This document shows positions 9,516 through 18,795 of a stretch of 64,000 nt of DNA, piece by piece. The notes below the pieces were generated by a model that saw only the letters and a program-made list of their open reading frames with translations, was not told where the DNA came from and searched no databases. Source of the DNA: Rossellomorea vietnamensis (GTDB lineage: Bacteria; Bacillota; Bacilli; Bacillales; Bacillaceae_B); NCBI RefSeq assembly GCF_008180415.1, contig NZ_VTEI01000001.1:77058-141057 (forward strand). Reading direction: 5' to 3'. Each line of letters starts with the position of its first letter. Within the stretch, counting starts at the first letter, position 1. The position numbers and the translations under genes are program-made.

Positions 9516-9749
9516 GATTGCACTCTCCATTTTTATGTGATAATACTATCGTAAAAAAGGTTTGCAGTTTTGACAAGTGGAAAGGGGACGCCCCAGGATG
9601 AGGACACCCCCTAAATCTATATTTAACGCCGATGAAAAAGACCTAGGAACCTTTTTTGACCGGCGGTATCTCCCTTGTAATTATAGTGTCACCCAACAAT
9701 GTGAACATATATGTGACAACTCTTGTCAGTAAAGGAAAATGTAAAGTGC

Positions 9750-9784
9750 AAGTATAGATTTTTTTGGGGGAATCATCTATACTT
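9750..9784. promoter_or_regulatory. 10-bp inverted repeat before yqzM
   Basis: AAGTATAGAT and ATCTATACTT form a perfect dyad around a 15-base loop, ending about 12 bases before the yqzM ribosome binding site. It could be an operator or a leader hairpin. Confidence 0.4.
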
Positions 9785-9807
9785 AGATAGAAATAGGAGG
9801 GGTACTT

Positions 9808-9942
9808 ATGAACGAATTCGAAAAAAATGTCCAATCGAAAAGAAATGATGCAGTGGATTCTGGCGTTGGTTTCATCGTATCTTTCGGTTTCTTTGCCATA
9901 TTGTTCGTCATGGCAGTAGTCATTAAGTACATAGGTTCTTAA
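9808..9942 (+). CDS. yqzM: YqzM family small membrane protein
   Basis: This 44-residue protein starts MNEFEKNVQSKRND and has one membrane segment (about residues 20-41). AGGAGG lies eight bases before the ATG. YqzM sits between holA and comEC in B. subtilis, the same place as here. Its role is unknown. A terminator follows directly, so it is a single-gene unit convergent with comEC. Confidence 0.88.
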   Translation: MNEFEKNVQSKRNDAVDSGVGFIVSFGFFAILFVMAVVIKYIGS

Positions 9943-9951
9943 TGAACATGC

Positions 9952-9984
9952 ACGGAGTTCGCTGATTGCGAACTCCTTTTTCGT
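9952..9984 (+). terminator. Terminator after yqzM
   Basis: GGAGTTCGC pairs with GCGAACTCC around a five-base loop, followed by a T run. Confidence 0.93.
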
Positions 9985-10127
9985 TTTAAAGCAAATCATA
10001 GGCCAGCTCTTAAGGATTAAACTTTCTTTCCATATCCAGCTTCAGAGCACGAACTGAATTAAAGGAAAACGCGCCTTTTTCTGTGCGGGGCGATCCGTTT
10101 TTGTTCTTTTCTTTAACTTAATACATC

Positions 10128-12425
10128 TTATGGGATAACTGTCTTGAACGTTCCTTTGGTGCCCAAATATTTATAATGTACCGCTCCGGAGTCGGCAGTG
10201 CTATAAATTATTATTCCTTGGCTTTTAAGTCTGTTGAGGACTTCAGGGTCAGGATGTCCATACCTATTATCCTTTCCTGCTGATATGAGTGCAATATCAG
10301 GCTTCAGTGTCTCCAGGAACGAATCGCTCGTCGATGTCTTGCTTCCATGGTGGCCTACTTTGAGGACATCGGCTTCCACCTTCCATTTTTCGATTAACTC
10401 ACCTTCTCCATTTTCCTCCAAATCCCCAGTGAACAGCCACTTTTTCCCTCCCATTTTTCCAAACAGCACGAGTGAATCATCGTTCCCCACGTAGTGATCA
10501 TCAAATGGGTAGAGAAAAAGAAAATCAGCGCTATTAGTGCTCCATTCCTCCCCTGCACCTGCAGACCTCACTTTAACTTTCAACTGTTTTGCCTTTTCAG
10601 AAAGGTCCTGAATCACGGTACTTTGCTGAGAACCTGGTGTAATGAGAATTTCCCCAACATTTATCGATTCTATCAATTCTCCGGCTGCTCCTGCGTGATC
10701 AAAGTCACTATGTGTCAGTATTAACTTATCGATTCTCTGGATGCCTCTGCTCTTCAATAACGGCAAAAGCACGTCTGCACTGATCGAATATTCTTGGCTC
10801 CGCTTCTGCCAGGCTTCTTCCCGAAAAATCACCGCTCCCCCTGTATCGATCATATAAACCCCTTCATTGAAAGGCAGGTCGATGATCAGGCAGTCCCCTT
10901 GGCCTACATCCACCATGATGACTTCTCCATAGGGATTCATAAAAATAGATAGTTTATGCAAAACCAAAAGAAGGACCAATGGAAGCAATGCGGGTCCCCA
11001 GGCAGCTTTTTCAGCCTTAATGAAACAGAATCCGGATGCAAGGATATACAGGAAGGCAAGAAGAATTGGGGGCTTTCCGGATGAAAATGTGATCAGCGGC
11101 AGGCTGTTCAAATGATGAGACACTGAATCTGCTATGATGACGGCTCCATTCAAGAAAGGAAATAGAACACTGGCAGCAGGCGAAAATAGTATCATGAAAA
11201 GAAAGGACAATAAAGAGAGTGGAAGCAGGATAATCGTGAAATAAGGGACATAAAAAGAGTTCACTACAAATCCAATAAGAGAAAACTCATAGAAGTGCCA
11301 TAGAAGGACCGGTATCGAACACACCTGACATACAGCTGTCACTAAGAAGATAAGTTTCCATTTTTGTGGGCAGGCTGCCAAGATACGGTTTGAGGAAAGG
11401 ACGAGGGAGAAGCTGACTAGGAAGGACAATTGAAACCCGATATTTTCCGTAGCGAATGGATCGATGAATAAATACAGCAAAAAGACTAGTGAGACAGCAT
11501 CCAAAGGTGACAGCTTCCAGCGGAAAAAACCTGAAAGAATCACAGCACACATGATACCTGAAGCTCTTATTACCGGCGGCGCACCTCCCGTCAACAGAAC
11601 ATATAAAGGAAGGATCACAAGCAGAATCAGTTGAACATATTCCCTCGGGATGCCAATCCTTAATAAAATATAATAAAGGGCCGCAAACAGCATCCCTACA
11701 TGAAGACCTGAAATGGCAAGAAGGTGGATGACTCCAAGACGCTGGTAAGCTTCCAGCGTTTCTTGTTTAATCAAATCTCTTTCACCAAAAACCAGTGCAG
11801 CAGATATACCTGCAGCAGCTTCGGGAAACTTTTGATGGATGGATGCTATCCCTTCTTCCCTCCACCTTCCCATTTCTTCAAGAAGGGATGTTTTTGGGTA
11901 TGAGCATTGATCATCATTAAGGCTGTTAACCTGTAAAATCCAGTGGATCTGTTTTCCGTTCAGGTAATCTTGATAATCAAAACTGTTAAGGTTTCTGGAC
12001 TGTGCAGGCTCTTTGAGTTCGCCGGAAACCTCACACTTTAATCCTGTGTAGGTCATGTCCTCCAACACATCCTTTTGTCCTTCATCAGGAATCTTATAAC
12101 GGAGGATAACAGATTCACCATTTTTCACCACAGCCAGTCCCATAAGCCTGTCTCCGTCAATTTCCGGTTTCTCTTTGAAGGTAATCGAGTACTTGGTTTG
12201 ATAGGGAGAAAGCTCTGTGGCATTCTTTTCTATTTGAATAGACGCGAGAAAATATGAAGCAGGAAGAAGCAGCAAGGTAAACACAAGTGACAGTGTGGGG
12301 AGTATACGTATGAGGAGGATCGAGAGGAAAACAGCCAGAAAAAATGCACCCCATTGAAAGTGAAGTGCAAGTGAAGTACCGGCAAGGCAGGATAGTGCTG
12401 GATAAATAAGTTGTCCTTTTTTCAA
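10128..12425 (-). CDS. comEC: ComEC, DNA uptake channel of competence
   Basis: This 765-residue integral membrane protein is the Rec2/ComEC channel that carries single-stranded DNA across the membrane during transformation. Hydrophobic N-terminal helices are followed by a soluble OB-like region, a multi-helix competence domain and a C-terminal metallo-beta-lactamase-like domain. That last domain has the motif THSDFDHAG and later VGHHGSKTS, so it keeps the putative nuclease metal ligands. The TTG start at 12425 is set by AAGGAG nine bases upstream. It is the last gene of the comE operon, six bases after comEB. Confidence 0.95.
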   Translation of the reverse strand: MKKGQLIYPALSCLAGTSLALHFQWGAFFLAVFLSILLIRILPTLSLVFTLLLLPASYFLASIQIEKNATELSPYQTKYSITFKEKPEIDGDRLMGLAVVKNGESVILRYKIPDEGQKDVLEDMTYTGLKCEVSGELKEPAQSRNLNSFDYQDYLNGKQIHWILQVNSLNDDQCSYPKTSLLEEMGRWREEGIASIHQKFPEAAAGISAALVFGERDLIKQETLEAYQRLGVIHLLAISGLHVGMLFAALYYILLRIGIPREYVQLILLVILPLYVLLTGGAPPVIRASGIMCAVILSGFFRWKLSPLDAVSLVFLLYLFIDPFATENIGFQLSFLVSFSLVLSSNRILAACPQKWKLIFLVTAVCQVCSIPVLLWHFYEFSLIGFVVNSFYVPYFTIILLPLSLLSFLFMILFSPAASVLFPFLNGAVIIADSVSHHLNSLPLITFSSGKPPILLAFLYILASGFCFIKAEKAAWGPALLPLVLLLVLHKLSIFMNPYGEVIMVDVGQGDCLIIDLPFNEGVYMIDTGGAVIFREEAWQKRSQEYSISADVLLPLLKSRGIQRIDKLILTHSDFDHAGAAGELIESINVGEILITPGSQQSTVIQDLSEKAKQLKVKVRSAGAGEEWSTNSADFLFLYPFDDHYVGNDDSLVLFGKMGGKKWLFTGDLEENGEGELIEKWKVEADVLKVGHHGSKTSTSDSFLETLKPDIALISAGKDNRYGHPDPEVLNRLKSQGIIIYSTADSGAVHYKYLGTKGTFKTVIP

Positions 12426-12431
12426 GAAAAA

Positions 12432-12986
12432 TTACTCCTTGAAAACTTTCTCATGGTCAATTTTATATTTGCTTAGTTCTTCCCTGTCTAATCCCAGTTC
12501 CTCAAGCTTCTTCAACATGCTCCGGCTCAAGTCCCTCTGCTGTTCATTGTTCCCGTTTCCTTCAAAAGGGACCTGTTCTACATGGACTCCTGCCTGTTCA
12601 AAAAGCTCTAAGGCATAGGGATGATTTTTATAACTTTCCGCAAAGAACACCTTTTTTATTCCTGCCTGGATGATGCCTTTGCAGCATTGAAGACATGGAA
12701 AATGGGTAACATAAATTTCTGCATTATCTGTCGGCACACCGAATTTGGCACATTGGATGATCGCATTCATTTCTGCATGAACCGTCCTCACACAATGGTT
12801 ATCGATCACATAGCAGCCTTCATCCACACAGTGGACCCCTCCTGCAATCGAGCCATTATAGCCTCCTGCAATGATTCGTTTGTCGCGGACGATTGTTGCG
12901 CCTACTGTCAGACGGGTACAGGTGCTTCGGAGTGCAAGTAAATGGGATTGAGCCATAAAATAATTGTTCCATGAGATACGTGGCAT
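12432..12986 (-). CDS. comEB: ComEB, dCMP/deoxycytidylate deaminase family
   Basis: This 184-residue zinc-dependent deaminase has the HAEMNAI motif (zinc ligand and catalytic Glu) and PCLQCC (two zinc cysteines). In B. subtilis it lies in the comE operon but is not strictly needed for DNA uptake. The N-terminal 130 residues are strongly conserved (RISWNNYFMAQSHLLALRST). The C-terminal tail is divergent. It is 74 bp after comEA. Confidence 0.94.
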   Translation of the reverse strand: MPRISWNNYFMAQSHLLALRSTCTRLTVGATIVRDKRIIAGGYNGSIAGGVHCVDEGCYVIDNHCVRTVHAEMNAIIQCAKFGVPTDNAEIYVTHFPCLQCCKGIIQAGIKKVFFAESYKNHPYALELFEQAGVHVEQVPFEGNGNNEQQRDLSRSMLKKLEELGLDREELSKYKIDHEKVFKE

Positions 12987-13060
12987 AAATAAACTCCTTT
13001 ATTCGATTTCTCTTGGGATAAGTGTAAATGAAAATGACAAAATGGGCAAAGGGAAGCCTC

Positions 13061-13678
13061 TCAATTTACAGTGATATTTTCTTTGAGCTTATCAAAAGTA
13101 CCCTCTCCAATCCCTGATACCTCCATTAACTCTTCAATTGTTTGAAAAGGACCATTTTCTGAACGGTAATCAACTATCGCTTTGGCTTTAGCAGGCCCTA
13201 TCCCAGGCAGACTCTCAAACTCCAACGCTTCCGCCTGGTTGATATCCAGCATCTCTTCTCCTTCAGGAATAGCAACAGAGGCTGGGAATGCTCCAGGTTC
13301 CCCTTCCTCCGGTACATAGATTACCATTTCATCAGTAACCCGCTGCGCGAGGTTCACGCTCGTGTCTTGTGCAGCTTCAGTAAAACCCCCTGCCCGGATA
13401 ATAAGATCGTTCACCCTTTCACTTTGAACAGCCTGATAGATCCCGGGCTTATGAACAGCTCCTTTTACATCAACGAAGATCTCTTTATTCAAAGGCTGGG
13501 CAGCCTCTTCTTCATGTGCAGAAGGAACCTGATCATCCTCCATCGGCAATGGCTCATTTTGAATATTTCCAGGGGCACTTTGTCCGCCAGATCCATTCAA
13601 CAAAATGAATAGGACCATTAGAACTGCGATTAAGATAATGACCGGAATTTTATACTTATCCAGAAACGACTGTAACAT
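13061..13678 (-). CDS. comEA: ComEA, membrane DNA receptor for competence
   Basis: This 205-residue protein binds double-stranded DNA at the cell surface during transformation. A membrane anchor is at about residues 11-29, then an acidic linker, a SLBB domain (about 67-120) and a C-terminal double helix-hairpin-helix domain (about 140-205) with the DNA-binding turns LPGIGPAKA and VSGIGEGTF. AAAGGAG precedes the ATG. It is first in the comEA-comEB-comEC operon and divergent from comER. I could not pick out a clear ComK box pair by eye in the 190-bp divergent region. Confidence 0.95.
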   Translation of the reverse strand: MLQSFLDKYKIPVIILIAVLMVLFILLNGSGGQSAPGNIQNEPLPMEDDQVPSAHEEEAAQPLNKEIFVDVKGAVHKPGIYQAVQSERVNDLIIRAGGFTEAAQDTSVNLAQRVTDEMVIYVPEEGEPGAFPASVAIPEGEEMLDINQAEALEFESLPGIGPAKAKAIVDYRSENGPFQTIEELMEVSGIGEGTFDKLKENITVN

Positions 13679-13871
13679 GGATTATTCTCCTTTAAATTGC
13701 ATATTCGAGATTTACTGCTCATAGGAATGATAAGGGAAAGCTCTTTTGACAGGGGTATATTTTGCGTTTCAGTAACCTTTTACTGCCTAAGGACACCAGC
13801 TTTAAAGGAATTGGGCCTATGAGATAGCTGCTAAACATGCATGAGAATGGATTTTAGAAGGAGGGCAGCAC

Positions 13872-14693
13872 ATGAAGGTAGGAATAGTGGGAACAGGCAA
13901 TATGGGCGGCATATTAATCCAAGCTTTTGTTGAGTCAGGAGCAATTTCTCCTTCTGACCTCAATGTAGTGAATCGAACAAGAAGCAAGGCAGAAATGTTA
14001 CGGGAAAACTATCGTGATATTTCCATATATAATGAGCCAGCCAAGGTCATTCAAGACTCTGATGTGGTTTTTATTTGTGTCAAACCACTGGATATTTTCG
14101 AGGTCCTGAAAAATAATCAACACCATTTCACTAAGGAGAAATGCATTGTATCCATTACAAGCCCTGTGAGCGTCGAGCAGATCGAGTCTCTTGTGGACTG
14201 CTCAAGCATGAGGGTCATCCCGAGTATCACCAACCGGGCATTCAGCGGAGTCTCTCTCTTTTCGTTTGGCTCAAAATGTACAGAAGAATGGAAGCAGGCA
14301 ATATGGGAGCTTCTAAATTCCGTCTCCACCCCTGTCAGTATTGATGAAAGCATCACACGGGTTTCTTCGGATATTGTCAGCTGCGGACCGGCTTTCTTCA
14401 CTTATTTAACAAGAAAGTTCATCCAAGGGGCTGTCAGCGAAACTGAAATAGACGAAGCGACGGCAACTATCCTTGCTTCTGAAATGCTGATTGGATTAGG
14501 AGAATTGCTGAAGAAAGAGGTATATACACTGGATGCCCTGCAGGAGAAGGTATGTGTCAAAGGCGGAGTTACAGGAGAAGGCATAACTGCCATGGAAGGA
14601 CAAATAGGAAGTCTGTTTCATGAACTGTTTAAAGCCACTCACAGAAAGTTTGATGAAGATATTTCCGAAACGAAGAAGCAATTTGGAATCTGA
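13872..14693 (+). CDS. comER: ComER, pyrroline-5-carboxylate reductase-like protein
   Basis: This 273-residue NAD(P)-binding protein belongs to the ProC superfamily. It has the Rossmann motif GIVGTGNMGG at the N-terminus and the conserved C-terminal GGVTGEG region. It is transcribed away from comEA, the ComER position in B. subtilis. A role in sporulation and biofilm timing has been reported for ComER. AGAAGGAGGG precedes the ATG. Confidence 0.9.
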   Translation: MKVGIVGTGNMGGILIQAFVESGAISPSDLNVVNRTRSKAEMLRENYRDISIYNEPAKVIQDSDVVFICVKPLDIFEVLKNNQHHFTKEKCIVSITSPVSVEQIESLVDCSSMRVIPSITNRAFSGVSLFSFGSKCTEEWKQAIWELLNSVSTPVSIDESITRVSSDIVSCGPAFFTYLTRKFIQGAVSETEIDEATATILASEMLIGLGELLKKEVYTLDALQEKVCVKGGVTGEGITAMEGQIGSLFHELFKATHRKFDEDISETKKQFGI

Positions 14694-14994
14694 CTATTAT
14701 CTAATTCTATAACCGGATAGGAAATCCTTTATTTTTCGAAAAGAAAACAGAGTACTTTATGCCTGCAGACAAAAGCGGGCTTTCAAAGCTGGATATATAT
14801 ACTTTCATTACACAAGTGCCCCTTTTGGCTCCGGCAGGAAAATAGCAGCTGGAGAGAAATTGGGCTTTCTTTTTTCTCAAGTATTGACCCTGAGGTGCGC
14901 TAAGTCCGTTCCTGTGGATACAGACCGGAGAATGATTGTCCATTCCCCCAGCAGGAGGTAAGATACAACTAACCTTTTAGAGTTTGAATGTCTG

Positions 14995-15212
14995 TGATTA
15001 AGTAACTAGCGGTAAAAATAAGGGAAGTTTTTTCTCTTATTTGCAGGCTTGGCCTCAATTTGTTGGTTAATAGGGGAAGTTTTCTCCCTTATTTGCAGAA
15101 AAGCACCTTATTTTAAGTATTTTGAGTTCAATAAGGGAATATTTTTCCTCTAATTAAGCTGTTTTAGGTGCTATTTACTAATTAAGGGAACTTTATTCCT
15201 TTATAAAAAAGC
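14995..15212. repeat. Short palindrome array, locus 2
   Basis: Four units such as AATAAGGGAAGTTTTTTCTC and AATAGGGGAAGTTTTCTCCC recur at about 55-65 bp spacing in the comER-yqeM gap. The upstream part of the gap (14700-14990) holds only degenerate fragments resembling family B ends. Confidence 0.65.
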
Positions 15213-15297
15213 GCTATCGCCCTTTTGACCCCGAGAGGCTAAGTCCGCTCCACTTGGTACGGACTTTGGGCTCTGGAGCTGGATTTAGAGACGATGC
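15208..15297 (+). repeat. Decayed family B element
   Basis: AAGCGCTATCGCCC, then TTTTGACCCCGAGAGGCTAA and a terminal CTCTGGAGCTGGA, match B element parts in order. The central hairpin is missing. Confidence 0.45.
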
Positions 15298-15362
15298 GAA
15301 ATTATTTATTAAAGAACTAAACGGCTGTTGATCACCAGGCAGTTAGTTCATGTTTAATTATC

Positions 15363-15395
15363 AAAAAAAAGAACGAAATCCTATACGATTTCGTC
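15363..15395 (-). terminator. Terminator after yqeM
   Basis: On the minus strand ACGAAATC pairs with GATTTCGT around six bases and is followed by CTTTTTTTT. It probably ends the whole yqeG-yqeM operon. Confidence 0.92.
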
Positions 15396-15407
15396 CTGCA
15401 TACTTAC

Positions 15408-16154
15408 TTATTTTCGTTTACAAGTGAAGAAGATCCTTTCACTGAGATCCCCAGGCGGGACATCCGTGAAATCAGCTGTAATGTCCATCACTTCGAATCC
15501 TGATTCCTTCAGCCAGTTTTCCAAAGTCAGAATGGGGAATGTCCGTTGATGGTGGAGTTCCTCCATGCGTTCATACTGACCTGTTTCATCATCTCTAACA
15601 AAGAAGGTCAGTTCATGTTCAACACTGTTTGGCTCTTCTCCTGGAAAGCAGTCCCAAATATAAGATACCTCTTCATCGTTATAAGTAAAGGTCTCATTCA
15701 AAAATATCTGAGTGATTTTGAAAATGGAGTGTACGTCGAATAAAAATAAGCCATCCTCCCGCAGGTGTTCTCTTACGTGTTTAAATGTACTGATGACTTT
15801 TTCTTCTGTTTCCAAGTAGTTTAATGAATCACAAAATATAGAAATGATATCAAAACTGCCCAACCCTTGGAGTTCACTCATATCCTGCTGATATAACGGA
15901 AGCTGCAGGCCTTCATTCTCTGCTTTTTCCCTGGCCATGAAGAGCATGTCTTCAGACAGGTCGATACCGGTTACTGAATACCCTTCTTTTAAAAGCCTCA
16001 AAGACAGCTCACCCGTCCCGCATCCCAAATCCAAAAGCTCCCTGCCGCTGACTGCGTGTTTATCAGCCTGGGCCTGGACGAATTCGACCCAGGAATCATA
16101 AGGGACATCCTTCATCAAGTAATCATAAATGTAGGCGAACTGCTGATAACTCAT
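15408..16154 (-). CDS. yqeM: YqeM, SAM-dependent methyltransferase
   Basis: This 248-residue class I methyltransferase has motif I (LLDLGCGTGE, about residues 41-50) and an acidic motif II (GIDLSEDM). The substrate is unknown. It overlaps rsfS by four bases (ATGA), so the two are translationally coupled. It is the last gene of an eight-gene operon. Confidence 0.85.
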   Translation of the reverse strand: MSYQQFAYIYDYLMKDVPYDSWVEFVQAQADKHAVSGRELLDLGCGTGELSLRLLKEGYSVTGIDLSEDMLFMAREKAENEGLQLPLYQQDMSELQGLGSFDIISIFCDSLNYLETEEKVISTFKHVREHLREDGLFLFDVHSIFKITQIFLNETFTYNDEEVSYIWDCFPGEEPNSVEHELTFFVRDDETGQYERMEELHHQRTFPILTLENWLKESGFEVMDITADFTDVPPGDLSERIFFTCKRK

Positions 16155-16510
16155 TGCTCGATCTCGCTGCTTACATCAATAAGCGGTGCATCTCCCCAGA
16201 GCCTTTCCAGTTTATAATATCCTCTTTCTTCTTTATGGAAAACATGTGCTACAACATCACCCATATCGACAAGCACCCAGCGAGCCTCATCGAAGCCTTC
16301 CATACGCTTCACATCATGTCCATTCTCTTCAGCTTTTTCCTTCAATTCCCTTGCAATTGCCTGAACCTGTTTGTCAGAATTACCATGGCAGATCACAAAG
16401 TAATCCGCGATCAGCGAAATGCCCTTCATATCAAGAGCAACAATATCTTCTGCTCTTTTATCATCCGCCGCTATATATGCAACTGTAAGCAAGTCTTTAC
16501 TGTTCATCAT
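16151..16510 (-). CDS. rsfS: Ribosomal silencing factor RsfS
   Basis: This 119-residue RsfS/YbeB/Iojap protein binds uL14 on the large subunit and blocks subunit joining under starvation. The core AADDKRAEDIVALDMKG and the ADYFVICHGNSDKQV segment are diagnostic. Two adjacent ATGs (16510, 16507) both fit AGGAG, and the second has the better spacing. It is one base after yqeK. Confidence 0.94.
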   Translation of the reverse strand: MMNSKDLLTVAYIAADDKRAEDIVALDMKGISLIADYFVICHGNSDKQVQAIARELKEKAEENGHDVKRMEGFDEARWVLVDMGDVVAHVFHKEERGYYKLERLWGDAPLIDVSSEIEQ

Positions 16511-16511
16511 A

Positions 16512-17078
16512 TCAACTCCTATTTTTTAGAACTAATTCATTAAATGTGTAGAAGGTCTCTGGAAAAACAGCCTGGTTCTTCTTCATCAAAAATGTGATTG
16601 AGTTTCTGATGGAAAGAATCAATGCCTCTTCAAGATTATCTTTTGCCAATTCCCTCACTTCATCCACTCCAGGAAAACGCCTGCCCGGCTCGATATAATC
16701 AGCAAGATATATAATTTTTTCAAGATTTGTCATTCCCGGCCTTCCAGAGGTATGGAAACGAATGGCGTCCAGAATTTCCTCATCCTCTACACCCGCTTCT
16801 TTTCTCACGAGATAAGCTCCCACAGGGGCATGCCATAATTCAGCGTTATACTCCAAAAGGCGTTTATCCATTCCTTCTGTTTCAATGATTTTCTTCATTT
16901 CTTCTTTCGGACGGAATTTTGCATAATCGTGAAAGATTGCTGCCATTTCAGCTTTATCTCGATCTGCATTGTATCGCTCCGCCAGTTCAATCGCTGTTTC
17001 CATAACGCCAAGTGTATGCAGATAACGGTGTTCTGTCAGCTGAGCCCTGACAAGATCTAAAGCCTGATCTCTATCCAT
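16512..17078 (-). CDS. yqeK: YqeK, HD-domain Ap4A hydrolase
   Basis: This 188-residue HD-superfamily phosphohydrolase has the metal-binding histidines in HTLGVM and the HD pair in FHDYAKF. A further His lies in WHAPVG and RFHTSG. Members of the YqeK family hydrolyse diadenosine tetraphosphate symmetrically. It overlaps the end of nadD by eight bases, in the same arrangement as B. subtilis. Confidence 0.92.
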   Translation of the reverse strand: MDRDQALDLVRAQLTEHRYLHTLGVMETAIELAERYNADRDKAEMAAIFHDYAKFRPKEEMKKIIETEGMDKRLLEYNAELWHAPVGAYLVRKEAGVEDEEILDAIRFHTSGRPGMTNLEKIIYLADYIEPGRRFPGVDEVRELAKDNLEEALILSIRNSITFLMKKNQAVFPETFYTFNELVLKNRS

Positions 17079-17640
17079 ATAGTTTCCCCTCTCGTATATA
17101 ATCTGACACCCCTTCAGGAATAAGGTACTTCACAGTCTTTCCTGCAGCGATTCTGTCTCTGATCATTGTCGAAGAGATTTCTATTTGCGGGACATCAGCC
17201 ATAATTACATTATAAGGAGAATCCGTCTCATATCCAGTTCGCTGGACTCCAACAAATTGGATAAGCCGGGACAATTCTTCGATCTTATGCCACTTAGGCA
17301 GATAGTCAATCATGTCTCCGCCTATGATAAAGTGAAACTCTGAATCGGGTTCTCTCTCAATAAGAAGTTTGATCGTCTCGTAGGTATAAGATGGACCTTC
17401 CTTCTCCAGCTCGATTGGTTCAAGCACAAACCGCGCATGATTCTCTATAGCGCAGATGACCATTTCTTTGCGCTGTTCTGAAGAAGTGTCTCCTTTTATT
17501 TGTTTATGAGGGGGGCTCCCCGCCGGCATGAACCTGACTTCATCCAGACCAAACTGGTCCAGAACCTCGTTTGCTATGATTAAATGCCCCAAATGCGGGG
17601 GGTTGAATGTACCCCCTAACAAACCAACTCGCTTACCCAT
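17071..17640 (-). CDS. nadD: Nicotinate-nucleotide adenylyltransferase
   Basis: This 189-residue NadD makes deamido-NAD from nicotinate mononucleotide and ATP. It has the nucleotidyltransferase motif GGTFNPPHLGH at residues 9-19 and the C-terminal ISSTMIR motif. The start is supported by AAAGGAGGT before the ATG. It is an essential enzyme of NAD synthesis, embedded in a ribosome-assembly operon. Confidence 0.96.
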   Translation of the reverse strand: MGKRVGLLGGTFNPPHLGHLIIANEVLDQFGLDEVRFMPAGSPPHKQIKGDTSSEQRKEMVICAIENHARFVLEPIELEKEGPSYTYETIKLLIEREPDSEFHFIIGGDMIDYLPKWHKIEELSRLIQFVGVQRTGYETDSPYNVIMADVPQIEISSTMIRDRIAAGKTVKYLIPEGVSDYIREGKLYG

Positions 17641-17652
17641 TTTGGACCTCCT

Positions 17653-17946
17653 TTATCTAGGAAGTTCGATTTTTTTGTTTTCCTTTGATTCCTTGTACAG
17701 CACAATTGTCATGCCAATGATTTGAACGATATTCGCACCCGCCCCAGAAGCCAGTTCATCTGCCACGGTGTCCTTATCTTCATCACAGTTTTGCAGAATG
17801 CTTACTTTAATCAGCTCTCTCGCTTCCAGTGCTCCACTGATTTGCTTAATCATATTTTCGTTGACTCCGCCTTTACCGACTTGAAATATCGGATTAAGAT
17901 GGTGAGCCTCTGAACGTAAAAATCTCTTTTGTTTGCCAGTTAACAT
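17653..17946 (-). CDS. yhbY: YhbY/YqeI, CRM-domain RNA-binding protein
   Basis: This 97-residue single CRM-domain protein is linked to large-subunit assembly. The LTGKQKRFLRSEAHHL opening and the QVGKGGVNENM loop (GxxG RNA-contact motif) mark the family. GGGAGG places the start at ATG 17946, one base after the aroE stop. A nine-residue upstream extension lies within aroE and is not needed. Confidence 0.94.
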   Translation of the reverse strand: MLTGKQKRFLRSEAHHLNPIFQVGKGGVNENMIKQISGALEARELIKVSILQNCDEDKDTVADELASGAGANIVQIIGMTIVLYKESKENKKIELPR

Positions 17947-17947
17947 A

Positions 17948-18781
17948 TTAACCTCCCAGATGTTGTTGGACAATATTTTTCATTCGCTCGGAATCTGGTT
18001 TGACTCCTGTCCAAAGTTCGAAGGCAAGCGCTCCCTGATGAACGAACATGCCGATTCCATTTTCTCCATAACCGCCGAGCTCCCGGAATCTCCGGATGAT
18101 CTTGGTCAATGGAGGGTTGTAAATTATATCTGATACAAATGCACCCTTTTTGATCTTGTCCACTTTGAGCGGCACGTCATTTACTTCAGGAAACATGCCG
18201 ACAGAGGTGGTCTGGATGATAATATCATAGTTCTCCAAGGCTTGTTCAGCCTGCGTCAAGGATAAAGAAGAGGCTGTACATACAAATGGACATTCTTCTA
18301 TGATCACTTCTCCTCTTTCCGGTGTGCGGTTACAAATATCAATATATTCAAGGCCAGAAGCAGCAAGAGAATAAAAGATCGCCCTTGCCGCTCCCCCGGC
18401 ACCAATAAGCAGCACTCTCTTATTTTCCAGAGGAAAAGGACAGCCCTCCTTCAGTGACCTTAAAAACCCCATGCCATCCGTATTATAACCGACAAAGCGG
18501 CCATCTCTTCTCACCACTGTATTGACAGCTCCAATCGCCTTAGCAAGAGGATCCACTTCATCCAGAAACGGAATGATTGCCTGCTTATGGGGAATGGTCA
18601 CATTAAAGCCTTTGACGCCTAAAATCTTCAAGGCACCTACAGCTTCTTCAAGTTCTTCGCTATCCACCAGAAACGGCTGATAATGTGCATCGATGCCCCT
18701 TTCCTGGAAAGCGTCATTGTGCATGATGGGGGACATTGAATGGGCAATAGGATTTCCAATTACACCATATAACATTTTCAT
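17948..18781 (-). CDS. aroE: Shikimate dehydrogenase
   Basis: This 277-residue NADPH-dependent enzyme reduces 3-dehydroshikimate in aromatic amino acid synthesis. The substrate-binding SMSPIMHN segment, catalytic Lys in NVTIPHKQ, dinucleotide motif GAGGAARA and NRT loop are all present in order. It sits between yqeH and yhbY as in B. subtilis. Confidence 0.96.
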   Translation of the reverse strand: MKMLYGVIGNPIAHSMSPIMHNDAFQERGIDAHYQPFLVDSEELEEAVGALKILGVKGFNVTIPHKQAIIPFLDEVDPLAKAIGAVNTVVRRDGRFVGYNTDGMGFLRSLKEGCPFPLENKRVLLIGAGGAARAIFYSLAASGLEYIDICNRTPERGEVIIEECPFVCTASSLSLTQAEQALENYDIIIQTTSVGMFPEVNDVPLKVDKIKKGAFVSDIIYNPPLTKIIRRFRELGGYGENGIGMFVHQGALAFELWTGVKPDSERMKNIVQQHLGG

Positions 18782-18795
18782 CGGGAATCGTCCAC

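Noticed and set aside
9643..9999. 118-codon minus-strand ORF over yqzM
   Set aside because: It has no ribosome binding site and crosses the yqzM terminator. The 44-codon plus-strand yqzM has AGGAGG and known family features.
13679..13871. ComK box in the comEA-comER divergent region
   Set aside because: A and T runs such as AAAGCTCTTTT are present, but I could not find the paired AAAA-N5-TTTT boxes at helical spacing by eye.
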